From an uncultured Eubacteriales bacterium (lineage in GTDB: Bacteria; Bacillota; Clostridia; Oscillospirales; Oscillospiraceae): DNA of 6,792 bases. The notes beneath the pieces were generated by a model. The model searched no databases and was not told the DNA's origin. It saw nothing but the letters and a program-made list of their open reading frames with translations. This document shows positions 4,791 through 6,792 of this stretch, in pieces (position 1 is the first letter of the stretch; the number at the start of each line of letters is the position of its first letter). The DNA is taken from contig UQUO01000074.1 in NCBI GenBank assembly GCA_900544295.1, forward strand, positions 1 through 6,792, read 5' to 3'. A program made the position numbers and the translations under genes.

Positions 4791-5501
4791 ATGGAGAAGC
4801 TGGAGGATATACTGCGCGAGGGCCTGAAGCTCATGGGGCAGGAGGTCACGGCGGATGCGCTGCGCCGCTTCCGCATATACTACGAGCGCCTGACTGAGGT
4901 GGGCTCGGTGATGAATCTGACTGCGATAAAGGGCGAGGGTCCTGTGGCTACGCTGCACTTTCTGGACAGCGCGGCGCTGCTGCGATATGCTGACTTCTCT
5001 GGCGCACGGGTGCTGGACGTGGGTACGGGCGCGGGCTTCCCGGGCCTGCCGCTGGCGATACTGAGGTCCGACGCGCGCTTCACGCTGCTGGACAGCCAGC
5101 AGAAGCGGATAGATTTCCTGCAGGATACCGCCTCGCGCCTGGGTCTGAAAAACGTCGAGTGCGTCTGTCTGCGCGCGGAGGAGGCTCCGCCGGAGTACCG
5201 GGAGAGCTTCGACATAGTGACCAGCCGCGCCGTGGCGAGGCTGAACGTGCTCGCGGAGCTGTGCCTGCCCTTTGTGAAGCTGGGCGGCAGCTTCATCGCC
5301 ATGAAAGCTCTGGACTGTGGGGAGGAGAGGCAGGAGGCTCAAAACGCGGCGCACGAGCTGGGAGGCTCCTTCCCGGACCTGCGGCGTTATGACATACCCT
5401 TCTCGGACACCGGGCGCGCGTTAATCGTCATAGGCAAGGCGGCGCCGACCCCGGCGAAATACCCCCGCCGCTGGGCGAAGATAACGAAGCAGCCGCTGTG
5501 A
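4791..5501 (+). CDS. rsmG: 16S rRNA (guanine-527-N7)-methyltransferase RsmG (GidB)
   Basis: Uses S-adenosylmethionine to methylate N7 of G527 in the 530 loop of 16S rRNA; loss in other bacteria gives low-level streptomycin resistance. The 236-residue protein is of normal length. It shows the family's helical N-terminus with EVGSVMNLTAI (36-46) and HFLDS (56-60), SAM motif I VLDVGTGAGFPGLPLAI (74-90), LLDSQQKRIDFL (99-110), SRAVARL (145-151) and the basic tail KYPRRWAKITKQPL (223-236). The second of two close ATGs (4785 and 4791) is chosen because GAGGTG stands 7 bases before it and abuts the first. It has its own promoter. In many bacteria this gene lies beside mnmG/parAB, which are not seen here, so its setting is atypical. 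Confidence 0.95.
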   Translation: MEKLEDILREGLKLMGQEVTADALRRFRIYYERLTEVGSVMNLTAIKGEGPVATLHFLDSAALLRYADFSGARVLDVGTGAGFPGLPLAILRSDARFTLLDSQQKRIDFLQDTASRLGLKNVECVCLRAEEAPPEYRESFDIVTSRAVARLNVLAELCLPFVKLGGSFIAMKALDCGEERQEAQNAAHELGGSFPDLRRYDIPFSDTGRALIVIGKAAPTPAKYPRRWAKITKQPL

Positions 5502-5560
5502 GGAACATTCGCCCCCGGCGGGCGTCAAAATAACAAACCCTTTGGACATGGAGGTCCGGC

Positions 5561-6421
5561 ATGAAGAAAATACTTAGCATTTTGCTTGCCTGCTGCCTGC
5601 TGGCGGGCGCGGTCCCGGCCTTGGCCGTGGACGCCGGCGAGGCCCGCGCGGTCATAGGCGCGAACCTGACGGAGGAGCAGATTTCCGCCGTGTACTCGAA
5701 CTTCGGAGTGAAGCGCGGCGACGTGACTGAGCTGCGCGTCACGAATGCGGACGAGCGGAAATACCTTGAGGGCTACGTGGAGGACTCGGTCATAGGCACG
5801 AACTCCATCTCCTGCGTGTATATCGAGGTGCTGGAGGAGGGCGAGGGCCTGGACGTCACGACCTCGAACATCAACTGGTGCACCTCGCAGATGTACGTGA
5901 GCGCGTTGGCAACGGCGGGCATCACGGACGCGAAGATAATCGTTGCGGCGCCCTTCGAGGTCTCCGGCACCGCAGCTCTGACGGGCGTGTACATGGCCTA
6001 CGAGGACATCACGGGCGAGACGCTGGACGAGACGGCGAAGCTCGTGAGCACGCAGGAGCTGACCCTGACGGCGGAGCTGGCGGAGAAGATAGGCAGCTAC
6101 GACTCGGTGGAGATAGTCAACGAGCTGAAGCTCCTGCTTGGCGAGACCAAGAACATGACGGATGAGCAGCTGCGGCGGGAGATAGAGTCCATTGCCTCCG
6201 ACCTCGGCGTGAGCCTGACGGACACGCAGATAAGCCAGCTCATCAGCCTCTGCCGCGGCCTTGAGAAGCTGAACCCGGAGCAGCTCAAGGAAAAGGTCGA
6301 GTCGGTGCAGAACACTATAGCCAAGCTCGGCCAGGCGAAGGAGACCGTCTCGAACTTTTTCGAGGGCGTGAAGAACGTCTGGAACTCGATAGTTGACTTT
6401 TTCAAGGGCCTGTTTGCATAA
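5561..6421 (+). CDS. Secreted DUF1002 (YpuA-family) protein
   Basis: A 286-residue exported protein of unknown function. A signal peptide is clear: MKK, hydrophobic 4-19, likely cleavage after ALA (20-22). A Cys at 11 resembles a lipobox but is too near the N-terminus. The DUF1002 core spans about 30-235, with VIGANLTEEQISAVYSNFGV (31-50), VTNADERKYLEGY (60-72), STSNIN-like region (100-105), ALATAGITDAKIIVAAP (115-131) and VSGTAALTGVYMAYEDITGE (134-153), all typical of the family. The C-terminus (about 241-286) is helical and ends in an amphipathic stretch rich in Phe, Val and Trp (FFEGVKNVWNSIVDFFKGLF), which could touch the membrane. GGAGG lies 6 bases before the ATG. It starts 59 bases after rsmG with no clear promoter between, so the two may be cotranscribed. 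Confidence 0.87.
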   Translation: MKKILSILLACCLLAGAVPALAVDAGEARAVIGANLTEEQISAVYSNFGVKRGDVTELRVTNADERKYLEGYVEDSVIGTNSISCVYIEVLEEGEGLDVTTSNINWCTSQMYVSALATAGITDAKIIVAAPFEVSGTAALTGVYMAYEDITGETLDETAKLVSTQELTLTAELAEKIGSYDSVEIVNELKLLLGETKNMTDEQLRREIESIASDLGVSLTDTQISQLISLCRGLEKLNPEQLKEKVESVQNTIAKLGQAKETVSNFFEGVKNVWNSIVDFFKGLFA

Positions 6422-6431
6422 GTGAACGCGC

Positions 6432-6485
6432 GGGGCAAGAAACTCAGGCTGTCAAAAGCACAGCCAAGTAAAAGTTTTTTGCCCC
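6432..6485 (+). terminator. Nested hairpin after the DUF1002 gene
   Basis: A 13-position stem (6432-6444 with 6473-6485, GGGGCAAGAAACT against AGTTTTTTGCCCC, one G-U) encloses a second perfect stem GGCTGT/ACAGCC (6447-6452/6460-6465). It begins 10 bases after the stop codon. The T-run is inside the 3' arm rather than after it, so termination may depend on the next hairpin. Confidence 0.55.
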
Positions 6486-6506
6486 GCTTTTTTACAAAAA
6501 AGCGGG
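6483..6506. terminator. Second, bidirectional-type terminator hairpin
   Basis: CCCGCTTTTTT (6483-6493) and AAAAAAGCGGG (6496-6506) form a perfect inverted repeat of 11 bases with a 2-base centre (about 10 pairs if one opens). Its 5' arm shares CCC (6483-6485) with the preceding stem, so the two compete. It directly abuts repeat copy 2 and may belong to the repeat unit; the equivalent position for copy 1 is outside the window. Confidence 0.5.
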
Positions 6507-6511
6507 CGGGG

Positions 6512-6643
6512 TCCAGGGGCGGAGCCCTGGCCGCGCGCCGCAGCGCGCGGAAAACCCCATCGCCAAAGAAGCGCAGGAGGGGGTAAAGGGGGAACCCTCG
6601 CCGGGGGTCCCCCCCTTTGCGGGCGGCCTCGCCGCCCGCAGCC
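6512..6643 (+). repeat. Four-hairpin interspersed repeat, copy 2
   Basis: Direct-orientation copy of 1-135. Stems: CCAGGG/CCCTGG (6513-6518/6525-6530), CCGCGCGC/GCGCGCGG around CGCA (6531-6538/6543-6550), a G/C-rich stem (about 6585-6597 with 6605-6618, slightly less perfect than in copy 1) and a 9-bp stem (6619-6627/6631-6639, loop CTC). The loop of the last hairpin differs from copy 1 while its stem is identical. The core AAAGAAGCGCAGGAGGGGGT (6564-6583) is shared by both. Confidence 0.85.
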
Positions 6644-6792
6644 TCACGCACCGCCATAACGCGGGCGGTGAACAAACGCTGTCCGGACGTGAGTTTACGA
6701 AACTCGCCTATACGTTTGCGGAATATCTTTACCTTTCGCTGCCTGTTCCACCCCATTTCTTTGGTCTTGCCCAAAGAAACGGGGTGGAGCCC
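6644..6792. other. Gene-free structured segment at the window end
   Basis: No gene is seen here. Inverted repeats are dense: CACCGCC/GGCGGTG (6649-6655/6664-6670) inside CTCACG/CGTGAG (6643-6648/6688-6693), the palindrome GTCCGGAC (6681-6688), GAGTTT/AAACTC (6691-6696/6700-6705), CAAACG/CGTTTG (6673-6678/6713-6718), and a long hairpin with 16 of 17 pairs (6748-6764/6771-6787, loop TCTTGC). The window ends in GGGGTGGAGCCC, which could begin a further hairpin. It may be part of a larger repeat cluster. Confidence 0.6.

Noticed and set aside
3909..5354. A 481-codon open frame on the minus strand
   Set aside because: It runs antisense through the hydrolase and rsmG genes, which have clear family motifs. 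Its product is rich in Arg, His and Ala with no recognisable domain, as expected for a shadow frame in GC-rich DNA.
5510..5524. Small CGCCC/GGGCG hairpin between rsmG and the DUF1002 gene
   Set aside because: Only 5 bp with no T-run after it, so it is not supported as a terminator.
5561..5593. Lipoprotein signal (LLAC) in the DUF1002 protein
   Set aside because: The Cys is at residue 11, too close to the N-terminus, and a normal ALA cleavage site follows at 20-22.
1..6643. The two direct repeats as ends of a mobile element containing all the genes between
   Set aside because: The interior is core-type genes in several transcription units with no transposase or integrase, and the repeats look like ordinary intergenic copies.
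6097..6774. A 225-codon minus-strand open frame crossing repeat copy 2
   Set aside because: It overlaps the DUF1002 coding region and the repeat, and the product is low-complexity basic sequence without motifs.

Overview
The window looks like chromosomal core and near-core DNA from a GC-rich, spore-forming, anaerobic Firmicute, most likely a gut-type Clostridium relative of the Oscillospiraceae kind. This is inferred from the sporulation engulfment hydrolase SpoIIP, a SleB-type cell-wall hydrolase, a PerR/rubrerythrin/rubredoxin peroxide-defence cluster typical of anaerobes, strong GGAGG ribosome binding sites and sigma-A-like promoters. No transposase, integrase, phage gene, CRISPR array, tRNA or rRNA is visible.

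Left half (1-3020), all genes on the minus strand. In transcription order these are spoIIP (1983-3020), a two-CBS-domain protein (1472-1921), perR (993-1394), a rubrerythrin with an N-terminal rubredoxin domain (392-937) and a 51-residue rubredoxin (191-346). A strong intrinsic terminator lies at 139-176. perR has its own good promoter (1457-1462 / 1434-1439) with a Per-box-like palindrome just after the expected transcript start. perR, rbr and rubredoxin therefore form a plausible self-regulated peroxide-response operon: PerR senses H2O2, rubrerythrin reduces it, and rubredoxin may supply electrons. The rubredoxin is odd because its first iron-binding knuckle is C-x-C-G instead of C-x-x-C-G.

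Middle and right (3088-6421), all genes on the plus strand. A promoter divergent from spoIIP drives a small TSCPD-domain protein (3181-3438). An AT-rich gap of about 335 bases follows (about one third G+C up to 3720), with promoter-like and pairing elements. Then come a membrane-anchored stalk-domain plus SleB-like cell-wall hydrolase (3774-4715), the 16S rRNA methyltransferase rsmG (4791-5501) and a secreted DUF1002/YpuA-family protein (5561-6421). The rsmG promoter and the terminator of the hydrolase gene are interleaved in the same roughly 60 bases.

Edges. Both ends carry one copy, in the same orientation, of a GC-rich repeat of about 133 bp built from four consecutive hairpins (1-135 and 6512-6643). 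Each copy sits just beyond the terminator of the last gene of a transcription unit. The right copy is followed by more inverted repeats up to the window end, including a 17-bp near-perfect hairpin. I see no convincing new multi-gene system. The most interesting signals are this structured repeat family, the variant rubredoxin knuckle, and several compact RNA or promoter arrangements in the gene leaders.
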